Assembly (NCBI GenBank): GCA_020446945.1
Contig: JAGRDS010000006.1
Location: 1 to 64,000, forward strand
Source of the DNA: Parvularculaceae bacterium
GTDB lineage: Bacteria > Pseudomonadota > Alphaproteobacteria > Caulobacterales > Parvularculaceae
DNA: 64,000 nt
Direction: 5' to 3'
The notes under the pieces are model-generated. The model saw nothing but the letters and a program-made list of their open reading frames with translations, did not search any database and was not told the DNA's origin. Positions 26,647 to 35,647 of this stretch are shown here, in pieces (within the stretch, counting starts at the first letter, position 1; every line of letters starts with the position of its first letter). Position numbers and translations under genes: made by a program.

Positions 26647-27978
26647 GTGCGAGATTCCGGCCGCGTTTCGGCGGCGATCGCCATTCTCGAAGATTTTGAT
26701 CGGCGCCGAGTGCCGCTGAAAACAGCGATCGCCGATTGGGCCCGGAATGCGCGTTACGCCGGCGCAAAGGATCGCGCGTGGATATCGGGTCTATGCCTTG
26801 ATGTGATGCGCCGACGCGCTTCGCTCGGCGCTACTATGAGCGATTCAAGTCCGCGTGCAGCGACGCTTGCCGCATTAAGGCTCATGTGGCGCCGATCCGA
26901 AGACGAAGTCGAATATCTTGCCTCGGAAGAACCGCACGGTCCGGGCGGGTTGACGGAGGTTGAGCGTGATCGGCTGCGCCTTTGCGCGCCGGCGCCGGCG
27001 GAAAACGAACGCAATCTATCCTTATCGGTTCTCGGCGACTTCCCCGAATGGATGGAATCGTCCGTTGAAAGAGTATTCGGAGCGCGCGCGCTGGAAGAGA
27101 TGCGCGCGCTTTCCTCACGCGCCGATGTCGATTTGCGAATCAATACGTTACAGGCGCCGGTCGAAAAGGCGCTTTCCGCAATTTCGAAAGTTGGCGCGGA
27201 GGCGCATCCTTTCGTCAGGTCCGCGGCGCGTATTCCGGCGCCGGATCCGGCGAAGCGCGCACCGGCCGTCACCATAATTCCCGCTTTCAACAAAGGCTGG
27301 GTGGAGGTGCAGGATCTGGCAAGCCAGATCTCCGCCTGCGCGTCCGGCGATGTAAAGGGCGCGCAAGTCCTCGACTTTTGTGCAGGCGGCGGCGGCAAAA
27401 CTCTGGCGCTGGCCGCAATGATGGAAAACATGGGCCAGCTCTACGCCTATGACATTGACGCGCGCAGATTAAAGCCGCTTTACGATCGCGCGCGCCGGGC
27501 GGGCGTCAGGAACCTTCAGATCATCAATCCGGCTTCGGACGCTGGAATGCTCGAGGCTCTGGCCGGAAAAATGGATGTCGCATTCGTAGATGCACCCTGC
27601 ACCGGCTCGGGTACGTGGCGCCGCCATCCGGACGCGAAATGGCGCCTGCGTGAAGATCAGTTGAAAAAGCGCCTGGAAGAACAGGATAATGTTCTCAATG
27701 CCGCTGCGCAATTTGTAAAACCCGGCGGACGGCTCGTTTATGCGACCTGCTCATTCCTTATGGAAGAAAACGAGGATCGTCTCTCAGTCTTTCGCACCGC
27801 CCACCCGGAATTCGAGCCTGTTCGCGCGCTTGATTCCATCGACCAATCCGGTCTTCTGGCTGGGCCCGGCCGCGACGCGCTCAAAACTTGCGAGACGCAA
27901 GACGGCGCCCTGCGTATAACCCCGGCTCGCATCGGCGCGGACGGATTTTATGTATCTGTCATGACAAGAAAGAGATAG
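26647..27978 (+). CDS. RsmB/NOP family RNA m5C methyltransferase
   Basis: A SAM-dependent cytosine-C5 methyltransferase of the RsmB/NOP2 family, about 443 residues. An N-terminal NusB-like helical domain (RVSAAIAILEDFDRRRVPL onward) precedes the Rossmann core: motif I LDFCAGGGGKTLALAAMM, the catalytic VDAPCTGSGTWRRHPD, and ATCSFLMEENED with the second catalytic Cys. In E. coli RsmB methylates C967 of 16S rRNA; the exact target here is inferred. I chose GTG at 26647 (MRDSGRVSAA); an in-frame TTG at 26623 overlaps the guaB stop and is possible. It lies between guaB and guaA. Confidence 0.9.
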   Translation: MRDSGRVSAAIAILEDFDRRRVPLKTAIADWARNARYAGAKDRAWISGLCLDVMRRRASLGATMSDSSPRAATLAALRLMWRRSEDEVEYLASEEPHGPGGLTEVERDRLRLCAPAPAENERNLSLSVLGDFPEWMESSVERVFGARALEEMRALSSRADVDLRINTLQAPVEKALSAISKVGAEAHPFVRSAARIPAPDPAKRAPAVTIIPAFNKGWVEVQDLASQISACASGDVKGAQVLDFCAGGGGKTLALAAMMENMGQLYAYDIDARRLKPLYDRARRAGVRNLQIINPASDAGMLEALAGKMDVAFVDAPCTGSGTWRRHPDAKWRLREDQLKKRLEEQDNVLNAAAQFVKPGGRLVYATCSFLMEENEDRLSVFRTAHPEFEPVRALDSIDQSGLLAGPGRDALKTCETQDGALRITPARIGADGFYVSVMTRKR

Positions 27979-27987
27979 AGACGCCTA

Positions 27988-29562
27988 ATGGCATTAGATC
28001 CTCACGCCGCCCTTCACGAACGTGTTCTTATTGTCGATTTCGGCAGTCAGGTTACGCAGCTTATCGCCAGACGCCTCCGCGAAGCGGGGGTTTATTGCGA
28101 GATTCACCCATTTAATCGCGCCGACGAAAAATTTATCGACGAATACAAGCCGAGGGCGATCATCCTGTCCGGCGGTCCGGCGAGCGTAAAAACGCAGGCG
28201 TCGCCGCGCGCCGACGCCGCTGTGTTCGAGGCTGGCGTCCCAATTCTCGGCATTTGTTACGGTGAGCAGACAATTTGCGCGCAACTGGGCGGCGATGTTG
28301 AACGATCCGATCATCGCGAGTTCGGCCGCGCCCATGTTGAAGTGAAAAAGGAAAGCGCGCTTTTCGACGGCGTCTGGGAAAAAGGCGGCAAATATCAAGT
28401 CTGGATGAGCCATGGCGACCGCGTCAATGCTATTCCGGAAGGGTTTGACGTTATTGCAACATCACAAGGCGCTCCATTCGCAGCGATCCATGATGCGAAG
28501 CGCGATATATACGCAGTGCAGTTTCATCCCGAAGTCGCGCACACGCCGGATGGTGCCAAACTCCTCCGGAATTTCGTGCGCAAGATCGCTGGGCTGAACG
28601 GCGACTGGTCGATGGCTTCGTTCCGGTCGGAAGCGATCGCGCAGATCAGGAAGCAGGTCGGCGACGCGCGCGTCATCTGCGGGCTCTCTGGCGGTGTTGA
28701 TTCATCTGTCGCCGCCGTTTTGATTCATGAAGCGATTGGCGAACAATTGACCTGCGTCTTCGTCGATACCGGGCTGATGCGCGCGGGCGAAGGCGAAGAG
28801 GTCGTGCGCCTGTTTCGCGACAGCTATAATATTCCGCTTATTCATGTTGAGGCGGCGGATTTGTTCCTCGGCAAGCTCGCTGGCGTCGATGATCCGGAAA
28901 AAAAGCGCAAAATTATCGGCGCGACCTTCATCGATGTATTTGAAGCGGAAGCGAAGAAAATAGAGAACGCGGAATATCTAGCGCAGGGTACGCTTTATCC
29001 GGACGTTATTGAAAGCGTCTCGTTCGACGGCGGCCCGTCAGTGACGATCAAGTCGCATCACAATGTCGGCGGCCTGCCCGAGCGAATGAATTTGAAACTC
29101 GTCGAGCCCTTGCGAGAGCTCTTCAAGGATGAGGTGAGGGTGCTCGGGCGTGAGCTTGGGCTTCCCGATCATTTCGTTGCGCGCCATCCGTTTCCAGGGC
29201 CGGGGCTTGCGATTCGCATACCGGGTGAGGTGACGAAGGAAAAAGCGGATATATTGCGCAAGGCCGACGCAATTTATCTCGACGAAATCCGAAAGGCGGG
29301 CCTCTATGATGAAATATGGCAGGCTTTCGCCGTGTTGTTGCCTGTTCGCACCGTAGGCGTCATGGGCGACGAACGGACTTATGACCATGTGCTGGCGTTA
29401 AGGGCCGTCACGTCAACGGATGGAATGACGGCTGATTATTATCCGTACAGCCACGAATTTCTCGGCCGTTGCGCAACGCGGATCATCAATGAAGTACGCG
29501 GCGTCAACCGCGTCGTCTACGATGTCACTTCAAAGCCGCCGGGTACGATCGAGTGGGAATAG
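27988..29562 (+). CDS. guaA: GMP synthase (glutamine-hydrolysing) GuaA
   Basis: Converts XMP to GMP with glutamine and ATP. The 524-residue protein has a class I amidotransferase domain with the nucleophile in [15 protein letters not shown] (about Cys90; the common GICYGMQ has Met in place of Glu), the His-Glu dyad in VQFHPEVAH, the ATP-pyrophosphatase P-loop [12 protein letters not shown], and the dimerisation domain ending KPPGTIEWE. It follows rsmB by 9 bp. The sequence is highly conserved and full length. Confidence 0.97.
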   Translation: MALDPHAALHERVLIVDFGSQVTQLIARRLREAGVYCEIHPFNRADEKFIDEYKPRAIILSGGPASVKTQASPRADAAVFEAGVPILGICYGEQTICAQLGGDVERSDHREFGRAHVEVKKESALFDGVWEKGGKYQVWMSHGDRVNAIPEGFDVIATSQGAPFAAIHDAKRDIYAVQFHPEVAHTPDGAKLLRNFVRKIAGLNGDWSMASFRSEAIAQIRKQVGDARVICGLSGGVDSSVAAVLIHEAIGEQLTCVFVDTGLMRAGEGEEVVRLFRDSYNIPLIHVEAADLFLGKLAGVDDPEKKRKIIGATFIDVFEAEAKKIENAEYLAQGTLYPDVIESVSFDGGPSVTIKSHHNVGGLPERMNLKLVEPLRELFKDEVRVLGRELGLPDHFVARHPFPGPGLAIRIPGEVTKEKADILRKADAIYLDEIRKAGLYDEIWQAFAVLLPVRTVGVMGDERTYDHVLALRAVTSTDGMTADYYPYSHEFLGRCATRIINEVRGVNRVVYDVTSKPPGTIEWE

Positions 29563-29599
29563 ATTCTCGCCTTTGCGTGGTGGAAGCAGCGCGTTGAAA

Positions 29600-29636
29600 C
29601 GCCTCCCGACTTATTGAGGCGAGCGAGATTTTGTTT
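29600..29636 (+). terminator. Possible intrinsic terminator after guaA
   Basis: An inverted repeat CGCCTC / GAGGCG with a 10-base loop begins 38 bases after the guaA stop; a T-rich stretch (ATTTTGTTT) follows after a few bases. The short stem and the gap before the T-run make it a moderate candidate. The rest of the 349-bp gap to the toxin-antitoxin genes holds the AT-rich promoter described separately and no convincing gene. Confidence 0.4.
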
Positions 29637-29784
29637 GGCGCAGTTGAGGCGCGTTCCAGCTTATTTTAGTGGTTCGGCAGACCTCGGTTGATATTTGGCG
29701 GCGCGCCAGCCGGGGACGTGAAACCGAAATCCGCATCCGGCAAATCTGACTATTTCGACCGTAGCTTTATAATGCGCAATATTC

Positions 29785-29820
29785 TGTGCAAAAACACATA
29801 TATCACGGTGTATTGAGCAC
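29785..29820. promoter_or_regulatory. Candidate HipB operator half-sites
   Basis: Two short inverted repeats lie upstream of the hipBA promoter: TGTG-caaaaa-CACA at 29785-29798 and GTG-tattgag-CAC near 29808-29820. HipB-type antitoxins autoregulate by binding palindromes near their promoter, so these are candidate operators. The assignment rests on position and symmetry only. Confidence 0.35.
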
Positions 29821-29845
29821 AATATGGCGCAATTGCATAGAGATG

Positions 29846-29873
29846 TTGACAATCTGTTTATGCGTCGTATTAT
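29846..29873 (+). promoter_or_regulatory. Sigma-70 type promoter of hipBA
   Basis: A perfect -35 box TTGACA and a near-consensus -10 box TATTAT are separated by 16 bases in a low-GC segment. The -10 box ends 38 bases before the HipB ATG. This is the best housekeeping-type promoter seen in the window, fitting a tightly autorepressed toxin-antitoxin operon. Confidence 0.65.
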
Positions 29874-29911
29874 GAACAATAAAGCCATTATGCAACGATT
29901 TTGAGAAAAGT

Positions 29912-30274
29912 ATGTCGCAAAAAATAGACTACGAAATCGCGCCGCCGGAACAGGTGGAGCGTGATCTCGGGCGGCGACTCGAACGGCTTCGCCTGTCCGA
30001 AAACATGAACCAGACGAGCCTCGCCAATGGCGCCGGGGTTTCGCGCCGGACGATTACGCGGCTCGAGAATGGCGAGGGTGTTTCTCTCGACACCCTGATC
30101 CGGGTCATGAAAGCGCTCGGCGTCGCAGACCGTCTGGAGGGGCTCCTTCCGGACCCGGCCGTGCGACCGATCGAACGAATTCGCCTGAAAGGGCGTGAGC
30201 GCAAACGCGCGCGCGAGACAGCGAGAAAACCGGCCGAGGCCTGGCGATGGGGTGAGGGATCGAAAGGGCGATGA
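29912..30274 (+). CDS. hipB: HipB-like antitoxin (XRE family regulator)
   Basis: A 120-residue DNA-binding protein with a Cro/C1-type helix-turn-helix at about 19-75 (RRLERLRLSENMNQTSLANGAGVSRRTITRLENGEGVSLDTLIRVMKALG). A basic C-terminal tail follows (RIRLKGRERKRARETARK). HipB-type antitoxins bind the toxin HipA and repress their own operon. The stop overlaps the hipA start by 4 bp, the usual coupling. The upstream region is AT-rich, unlike its surroundings, which may mark acquisition by transfer. Confidence 0.9.
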   Translation: MSQKIDYEIAPPEQVERDLGRRLERLRLSENMNQTSLANGAGVSRRTITRLENGEGVSLDTLIRVMKALGVADRLEGLLPDPAVRPIERIRLKGRERKRARETARKPAEAWRWGEGSKGR

Positions 30275-31569
30275 CCGATGCGCGCGTCATTCTCTGGGGA
30301 CGCGATATCGGTGCGGTTTCCTGGCTCGCCGATCGGGAAGTCGGCGTTTTTCAGTATGCGCCCGAATTTCTGGGAAGCGGGATCGAGCCTGCGCCGATCC
30401 GGATGCCGCTTCGCGCGGCGCCTTATGAATTCCCGGGACTGGCGAAAGAAACGTTCAATGGATTGCCGGGATTGCTGGCGGATTCACTTCCCGACAAATA
30501 TGGGAATGCATTGATAGACGCGTGGCTCGCGAGGCGAGGGAGAACGCCAGAAAGCTTTAATCCGGTCGAAAGGCTTTGCTACATTGGCGCGCGCGGAATG
30601 GGGGCGCTTGAATTTCAGCCCGCGATTCTGGACGCTCATAAAAAAGACGCCGAGCTGGAAGTCGCAGCGTTGGTAGAGCTCGCCAATCGCGTATTTGATG
30701 AACGAAATTCTCTGGCGGGAGAGTTTTCCGGGAATGATGACGCGGGCGTTATCGAAGATATCATTCGGGTAGGGACGTCCGCGGGCGGCGCGCGCGCGAA
30801 GGCGATATTGGCGTGGAATGAAGAAACAGGCGCGTTTCGTTCCGGGCAGATTTCGCAGGGTTCCGGCTATTCGTACTGGCTGATGAAGTTCGACGGGGTC
30901 AGGGGCGACATAAATAGTGAGATTGCAGATCCGCAAGGATATGGATTGATCGAATACGCCTATTCACTCATGGCCGTCGCTGCCGGAATTGAAATGTCCG
31001 AGTGCCGGCTGCATCACGAAGGCGGACGGTCGCATTTCATGACGAAACGATTCGACCGGACCGATAAGGGCGAAAAGCTGCATATGCAGTCTCTCGGCGC
31101 AATGATGCATTTCGATTTCAATCGACCGGACGCCTATTCCTATGAGCAGGCTTTACAGACGATGTTGAAGGTCGGCATGGCGTTGACAGACCTGGAGCAA
31201 CAGTTCCGTCGAGCGGCCTTCAACGTCATCGCGCGCAATCACGACGACCACGTAAAAAATATCGCGTTTTTGATGAACAAGTCCGGGGAGTGGCGCCTGT
31301 CGCCGGCGTTTGACGTTGCTTATTCCTACAATCCCGCAGGCGCCTGGACCAGCCGGCATCAGATGAGCGTCAATGGGAAGCGGGATAAATTCGACAAGGA
31401 AGATTTGCTGGCGCTTGCGCAGGTCGGCGCAATCAAGAAGGCCAAAGCCGGAAAAGTGATTGAGGAAGTCGCCGCGTCGGTAAGTCGCTGGCGAGAGTTT
31501 GCGGACCGCGCGCAGATCGATGCTGAAACGGCAGATCGCATTGGAAACGCCCATCGACAGCTCCTCTAG
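30271..31569 (+). CDS. hipA: HipA-like serine/threonine kinase toxin
   Basis: A 432-residue kinase toxin; E. coli HipA phosphorylates glutamyl-tRNA synthetase and halts growth. Seen: the N-subdomain (FNGLPGLLADSLPDKYGNALIDAWL, 62-86), the Gly-rich nucleotide loop GTSAGGARAKA (168-178), the lysine in WLMKFD (K206), the catalytic loop NHDDHVKNIAF (323-333) with its Asp, and the metal-binding FDVAYSY (347-353). All key residues are present, so the toxin looks active. The specific target here is not known. HipB immediately precedes it. Confidence 0.92.
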   Translation: MTDARVILWGRDIGAVSWLADREVGVFQYAPEFLGSGIEPAPIRMPLRAAPYEFPGLAKETFNGLPGLLADSLPDKYGNALIDAWLARRGRTPESFNPVERLCYIGARGMGALEFQPAILDAHKKDAELEVAALVELANRVFDERNSLAGEFSGNDDAGVIEDIIRVGTSAGGARAKAILAWNEETGAFRSGQISQGSGYSYWLMKFDGVRGDINSEIADPQGYGLIEYAYSLMAVAAGIEMSECRLHHEGGRSHFMTKRFDRTDKGEKLHMQSLGAMMHFDFNRPDAYSYEQALQTMLKVGMALTDLEQQFRRAAFNVIARNHDDHVKNIAFLMNKSGEWRLSPAFDVAYSYNPAGAWTSRHQMSVNGKRDKFDKEDLLALAQVGAIKKAKAGKVIEEVAASVSRWREFADRAQIDAETADRIGNAHRQLL

Positions 31570-31574
31570 GGATA

Positions 31575-31590
31575 GCGGCGACGTCGCCGC
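31575..31590. repeat. Perfect 16-bp palindrome after hipA
   Basis: GCGGCGACGTCGCCGC is perfectly self-complementary and begins 6 bases after the hipA stop codon. It has no loop or T-run, so it is more like a protein-binding dyad than a terminator. The remaining 221-bp gap up to the M28 peptidase gene also holds a tandem 10-bp repeat; no gene was seen. Confidence 0.5.
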
Positions 31591-31594
31591 CGAT

Positions 31595-31620
31595 TTCCTG
31601 ATCAGCCGAATTCCTGATCA
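31595..31620. repeat. Tandem 10-bp direct repeat after hipA
   Basis: TTCCTGATCA occurs twice, at 31595-31604 and 31611-31620, with 6 bases between. Each copy contains the palindrome TGATCA. It lies directly after the 16-bp palindrome at the hipBA end. It may be a protein-binding site, a remnant of an insertion boundary, or chance. Confidence 0.45.
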
Positions 31621-31790
31621 ATTGAAGCCGGGATCGTATCGCCACGGCGGCTGAGCCGGCTGGCCCCGAATTCCGGCGCCGTCGGGCGCGAACCGTTGTG
31701 TTGCAAGTCCGGTGCATCCCCGCATAGTCTGCCGCCTCAATCATCGCCGCGTCCGGTTTCCGGCGCGTAACGCCTGCTGGAGGGAATTTC

Positions 31791-34034
31791 ATGAAAACGC
31801 CAAATCTGCTCATGTCGGTCTGCTCGCTCGCGCTCATCGCGGCCGCGCCGACCGCCGCAATTGCGAAAGATGAGGCGCTCGAAGCGAAATTCGACAAGCT
31901 GATCGATCCGGCCGAAATGAACCGCTGGCTCGAAACGATGGCCGCAGAACCCAATCATGTCGGTTCGCCGCACAACAAGGCGAACGCGGAAATGACGCTG
32001 AAACAGTTCCAGGACTGGGGATGGGAAGCGAAAATTGAAACTTACAACGTTCTCTACCCGACGCCGCTTGAGGTTTCACTGGATCTTCTCGGCGACAACG
32101 GTTTTTCTGCGAACGTGAAGGAGCCGCCGGTTGAGGGGGACGAACCCACAAAGACGGATTCGGCGCTCCCCGCCTATCTTGGCTATCAGGGGGACGGTGA
32201 CGTTTCCGCGCCGCTCGTTTACGTAAATTACGGCATGCCGGATGACTACGAAACGTTGAAACGCATGGGCGTCGACGTCAAAGGCAAGATTGTCATCGCG
32301 CGCTACGGCGCGGGCTGGCGCGGGCTGAAGCCGAAACTTGCTCAGGAGCACGGCGCCGTCGGCTGTATAATCTATTCCGATCCGCATGAGGATGGTTACG
32401 CAATCGACGACCCCTACCCAAAAGGCGCGTCGCGCCCGCCGGAGGGTTTGCAGCGCGGTTCCGTAATGGACATGCCGACATATCCCGGCGACCCGTTAAC
32501 GCCGGGGCGGGGGGCGACGTCCAAGGCGAAGCGGCTTTCGCGCGCGAACGCCAAGACGATTCTCAAAATTCCCGCCCTTCCAATCTCTTATGGCGAGGCG
32601 CAAAAGCTTTTCGCCGCTATGGGCGGTCAAGTTGCGCCGAAAAATTTTCAGGGGTCAATTGGTCAGACATATCATCTGGGCGACGACGGGGCTGCGAAAG
32701 CCCGCCTCGTCGTTAAATCGGACTGGAGTTTAAAACCGGCCTACAATGTGGTTGCGACTATGCGCGGCGCGCAGTTCCCCGATCAGTGGATACTTCGCGG
32801 CAACCATCGCGACGGGTGGGTGATGGGTGCGGGCGATCCATTATCCGGGCACATCGCCATGATGGGCGAGGCAAAAGCTATCGGCGCGCTAGTCAAGGAT
32901 GGATGGCGACCCAAACGAACGCTTGTCTATCTTTCCTGGGACGCGGAGGAGCCGGGGCTTATCGGCTCGACCGAATACGCCGAGACTTATGAGAATGAGC
33001 TGACATCGAAGGCGGTAATGTATGTGAACTCGGACGGAAACGGGCGTGGTTTCGTCAATGCGGCGGGAAGTCACTCGTTGCAACATTTTGTCAACGGCGT
33101 CATCGAGGATGTAGACGATCCGCAAACAGACGGATCAGTCGGCGAACGGCTGAGGGCCGCTCTTATGGCGGCGGCGGCGCAGGAAGGGGCCAGCGGGGAG
33201 AATAAAAAGCTAGGGGCGATCGCCGCCGATCCAGCGCAGGATTTGCCGATAGACGCCCTGGGATCGGGATCGGACTATACCGCATTTTTGCAACATCTCG
33301 GTCTCGCCTCGCTCCATATCGGTTATTCGGGCGAGGGCAATGACGATGGCGTTTATCATTCGCTGTACGACGATTTTGCGCATCACAATAAATTCGTCGA
33401 TCCGGGTTCTGTTTATGGCGGCGCGCTGGCGCGAACAATCGGGCGCGTTGTAATCCGCGCCGCGGATGCCGACCTGCCTATGGCGCGGTACGGCGATTTT
33501 GCGAAAACAGTCGCAGGCTATCTCGACGAGGTGAAAGAGCTCGCTGAAAATCGGCGTTCTCTCGCTGAGGCGCAGGCCGCGGCTATTAAAGCGGGCGCTT
33601 TTTCGCGTTCGCATGACCCGCAAAAGAAATATGGTGCGCCGACAGCGCTCAAGCAAACGCCGCATTTCAATTTCGCGCCGCTGGAAGATGCGGTCGAGCG
33701 ATTGTCGAAAAGCGCGGCCGCTTATGACGCGGCGCTTGCCGAAAAAGGCGCCGGCCTGTCCGCTGCGCAGAAAAACGAACTGTTCACTCTGGCGCGTGAG
33801 GCGGAACTTGCCTTAAAGCTAAAGGAAGGCTTGCCAGGGCGTCCCTGGTTTCGTCATTCAATATATGCGCCAGGAACGCTCACCGGGTACGGCGTCAAAA
33901 CCCTGCCCGGCGTAAGGGAGGCGATTGAGCAGGAGCGTTTTGCGGACGTCGACAGATATTCGATGCTTACAGGCGCGGCGCTCCAACGCTATGCGGACAA
34001 GCTCGACGCGGCTGTCAAAATCATGAACGAGTAA
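31791..34034 (+). CDS. Exported M28 family metallopeptidase (glutamate carboxypeptidase II-like)
   Basis: A 747-residue precursor with a signal peptide (1-25, ending AAIAK). The order is: N-terminal protease-associated segment, PA-like insert (LVYVNYGMPDDYETLKRMGVDVKGKIVIARYG), M28 catalytic domain and a C-terminal transferrin-receptor-like dimerisation domain. Zinc-site motifs are GNHRDGWVMGAGDPLSG (His and Asp), SWDAEEPGLIGSTEY (Glu-Glu), NSDGNG, GSGSDYTAFLQHLG and YHSLYDDF (final His). This matches the folate hydrolase / carboxypeptidase II group, which removes C-terminal acidic residues from peptides; the substrate is inferred. It lies in the periplasm or outside. Confidence 0.92.
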   Translation: MKTPNLLMSVCSLALIAAAPTAAIAKDEALEAKFDKLIDPAEMNRWLETMAAEPNHVGSPHNKANAEMTLKQFQDWGWEAKIETYNVLYPTPLEVSLDLLGDNGFSANVKEPPVEGDEPTKTDSALPAYLGYQGDGDVSAPLVYVNYGMPDDYETLKRMGVDVKGKIVIARYGAGWRGLKPKLAQEHGAVGCIIYSDPHEDGYAIDDPYPKGASRPPEGLQRGSVMDMPTYPGDPLTPGRGATSKAKRLSRANAKTILKIPALPISYGEAQKLFAAMGGQVAPKNFQGSIGQTYHLGDDGAAKARLVVKSDWSLKPAYNVVATMRGAQFPDQWILRGNHRDGWVMGAGDPLSGHIAMMGEAKAIGALVKDGWRPKRTLVYLSWDAEEPGLIGSTEYAETYENELTSKAVMYVNSDGNGRGFVNAAGSHSLQHFVNGVIEDVDDPQTDGSVGERLRAALMAAAAQEGASGENKKLGAIAADPAQDLPIDALGSGSDYTAFLQHLGLASLHIGYSGEGNDDGVYHSLYDDFAHHNKFVDPGSVYGGALARTIGRVVIRAADADLPMARYGDFAKTVAGYLDEVKELAENRRSLAEAQAAAIKAGAFSRSHDPQKKYGAPTALKQTPHFNFAPLEDAVERLSKSAAAYDAALAEKGAGLSAAQKNELFTLAREAELALKLKEGLPGRPWFRHSIYAPGTLTGYGVKTLPGVREAIEQERFADVDRYSMLTGAALQRYADKLDAAVKIMNE

Positions 34035-34080
34035 AAGCTGGCGGCGGCGCGGCGCCGTTCAGCTCGGGAATATATAGGAA

Positions 34081-34105
34081 GGCGAGGCGGATTTTCCGCT
34101 TCGCC
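34081..34105 (+). terminator. Hairpin terminator candidate after the M28 peptidase gene
   Basis: A 10-bp stem (GGCGAGGCGG / CCGCTTCGCC, one G-T wobble) with a 5-base loop lies 46 bases after the M28 peptidase stop. A short T-rich segment (AATTTT) follows at a few bases distance. This is a reasonable, if not perfect, intrinsic terminator. Confidence 0.5.
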
Positions 34106-34152
34106 TCCCGAATTTTGACCGCTCGGCCGGCCTCGGCTATTTCCCTCCCGCC

Positions 34153-34767
34153 ATGTCGGATTTTTTGTCGCTTTTCGCCACCCGCATCCATCGCGCCGCG
34201 TTTTCAAAAACAGGCGCGCTGAACGATGATATCGTCGCCGCAGCGCTGACTTTCGCCGGCGATGACGAGGCCGGGCGCGCGTGGTCCCAACAAAACGCCT
34301 ATCCGGGTTATACATCCTACGGGTCGATCAACGATTTGCCGGCGCGCGCGCCCTGTTTCGCCGCGCTCAAAAAGCTGATTGAGGCCGAAGCGGCGAAGTT
34401 CGCCGAAATCGTCCATTTCGATCTTTCAGGCGGCGGGCCGACGCTCGATAATATGTGGATCAACATACTGGAACCCGGCGGTTTTCATTCCGGGCATATT
34501 CATCCGCATGCAATTATATCAGGCGTTTACTATGCGCAAATTCCCGACGGCGCGTCGTCAATCAGATTCGAGGATCCTCGCCTGCCGATGATGATGGCGG
34601 CGCCGCAGCGAAACGACGATGCGCCACAGGAGTTGCTAAACTACGTTTATCTCGCGCCGGAGGCGGGCATGATGTTGATGTGGGAAAGCTGGCTGCGCCA
34701 TGAGGTTGTACGCAATGAGGCCGATGATTTGCGGATATCCGTAAGTTTCAATTTTCGGCGGGAGTAG
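34153..34767 (+). CDS. TIGR02466 family 2OG-Fe(II) oxygenase-like protein
   Basis: A 204-residue protein with a double-stranded beta-helix fold. It has the family motif WINILEPGGFHSGHIHPHAIISGVYY, holding H112, H115, H117 and H119, then an Asp-like IRFEDP, and a second-half His in WESWLRHEVV followed by the 2-oxoglutarate-binding Arg in LRISVSFN. TIGR02466 proteins are often found in phage-related and marine genomes; their substrates are not established. It lies between two secreted/lipid-type genes with no clear operon partner. Confidence 0.86.
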   Translation: MSDFLSLFATRIHRAAFSKTGALNDDIVAAALTFAGDDEAGRAWSQQNAYPGYTSYGSINDLPARAPCFAALKKLIEAEAAKFAEIVHFDLSGGGPTLDNMWINILEPGGFHSGHIHPHAIISGVYYAQIPDGASSIRFEDPRLPMMMAAPQRNDDAPQELLNYVYLAPEAGMMLMWESWLRHEVVRNEADDLRISVSFNFRRE

Positions 34768-34803
34768 GCGTAACGACGATCCCGCGCGCGGTGCGCCAGG
34801 AAT

Positions 34804-35577
34804 TTACGCATTGTCGCGCACGCCGAATGTCATTTGTCGCGTTCCGATTGCTTCGTCGAATACGCGGAAGCCTTTTTGCCGCAATATCTCCGCGCATTCG
34901 ATGTTCGTACGTGCGCCGCGCCGTTCTGCGCCCGTATCGAGCGCGACCGCGCGCACCAGGGAAAAAGCGGCGCCGATTCCTTCGAGAACTTCAGGTTCTG
35001 CGCCTTCAGCATCGCATTTGACAAGATCTATTCGGGTGAGCCCGTGCGTGCGCGCGAAGCTCTCAATTGTTGTGGCGCGCCGCGATATTTTGGGCCCGTC
35101 CGCGAAAACCGAAGAATCGGCGCGCGCCGGCGCCAGGGCGAATTCAATAGCGCCGCCCTCCTTCCAGACAACATCATCGAAGAGATGCGCCCGGGAGAGC
35201 GGCCCTGCATTTTTCATTAGACAACTGAACACTTCGGGGTCAGGTTCAAAGCAGAATATTTCGGCGCCGCTCCGCGCGCAGACATGGGCGAATTCGCCAG
35301 CGTTGGCTCCAACGTCTATTACGATGCTTTCTGGCCCAAGAATAACGTGCCGTCCGACGCCGTATTCGCATTCAAGGCGGTCCAGCCTCGCCGTCCAGCC
35401 CTTGCGGTAAAGTTTCCAGCGCAGCGGCGAGGGGACCGCGATCCGTTCGCCGTCGACGAGGACGAATACGCCATCCGAGCCATGTTCGAGGCGGACATCC
35501 GCATTTTCGCCGATGCGCAGCGCCGCAAGCGCGCGCTGGCGTAAAAGCTTCAGTCGCTGAACGGGCGGCAGCTGCAA
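34804..35577 (-). CDS. FkbM family methyltransferase
   Basis: A 257-residue SAM-dependent methyltransferase of the FkbM family. The Rossmann core shows IVIDVGANAGEFAHVCAR (motif I), IFCFEPDPEVF (acidic loop) and LVKCDAEGAEPEVLEGI, the diagnostic FkbM D-x-E-G-x-E motif. FkbM members O-methylate sugars, peptides or polyketides; the substrate cannot be inferred from neighbours. The gene is divergent from the DUF2855 gene. Confidence 0.85.
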   Translation of the reverse strand: MQLPPVQRLKLLRQRALAALRIGENADVRLEHGSDGVFVLVDGERIAVPSPLRWKLYRKGWTARLDRLECEYGVGRHVILGPESIVIDVGANAGEFAHVCARSGAEIFCFEPDPEVFSCLMKNAGPLSRAHLFDDVVWKEGGAIEFALAPARADSSVFADGPKISRRATTIESFARTHGLTRIDLVKCDAEGAEPEVLEGIGAAFSLVRAVALDTGAERRGARTNIECAEILRQKGFRVFDEAIGTRQMTFGVRDNA

Positions 35578-35647
35578 TGGATTCTCCGAATGGGCGGAAA
35601 TTCGCTATAGTGCGCTCATCGCGTCCTGTCACGCAGCGCCAGGGAGA

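Noticed and set aside
29661-29888. A 75-codon minus-strand frame over the hipBA promoter region.
   Set aside because: It lies antisense over a strong promoter and operator-like repeats and has no family match or ribosome site.
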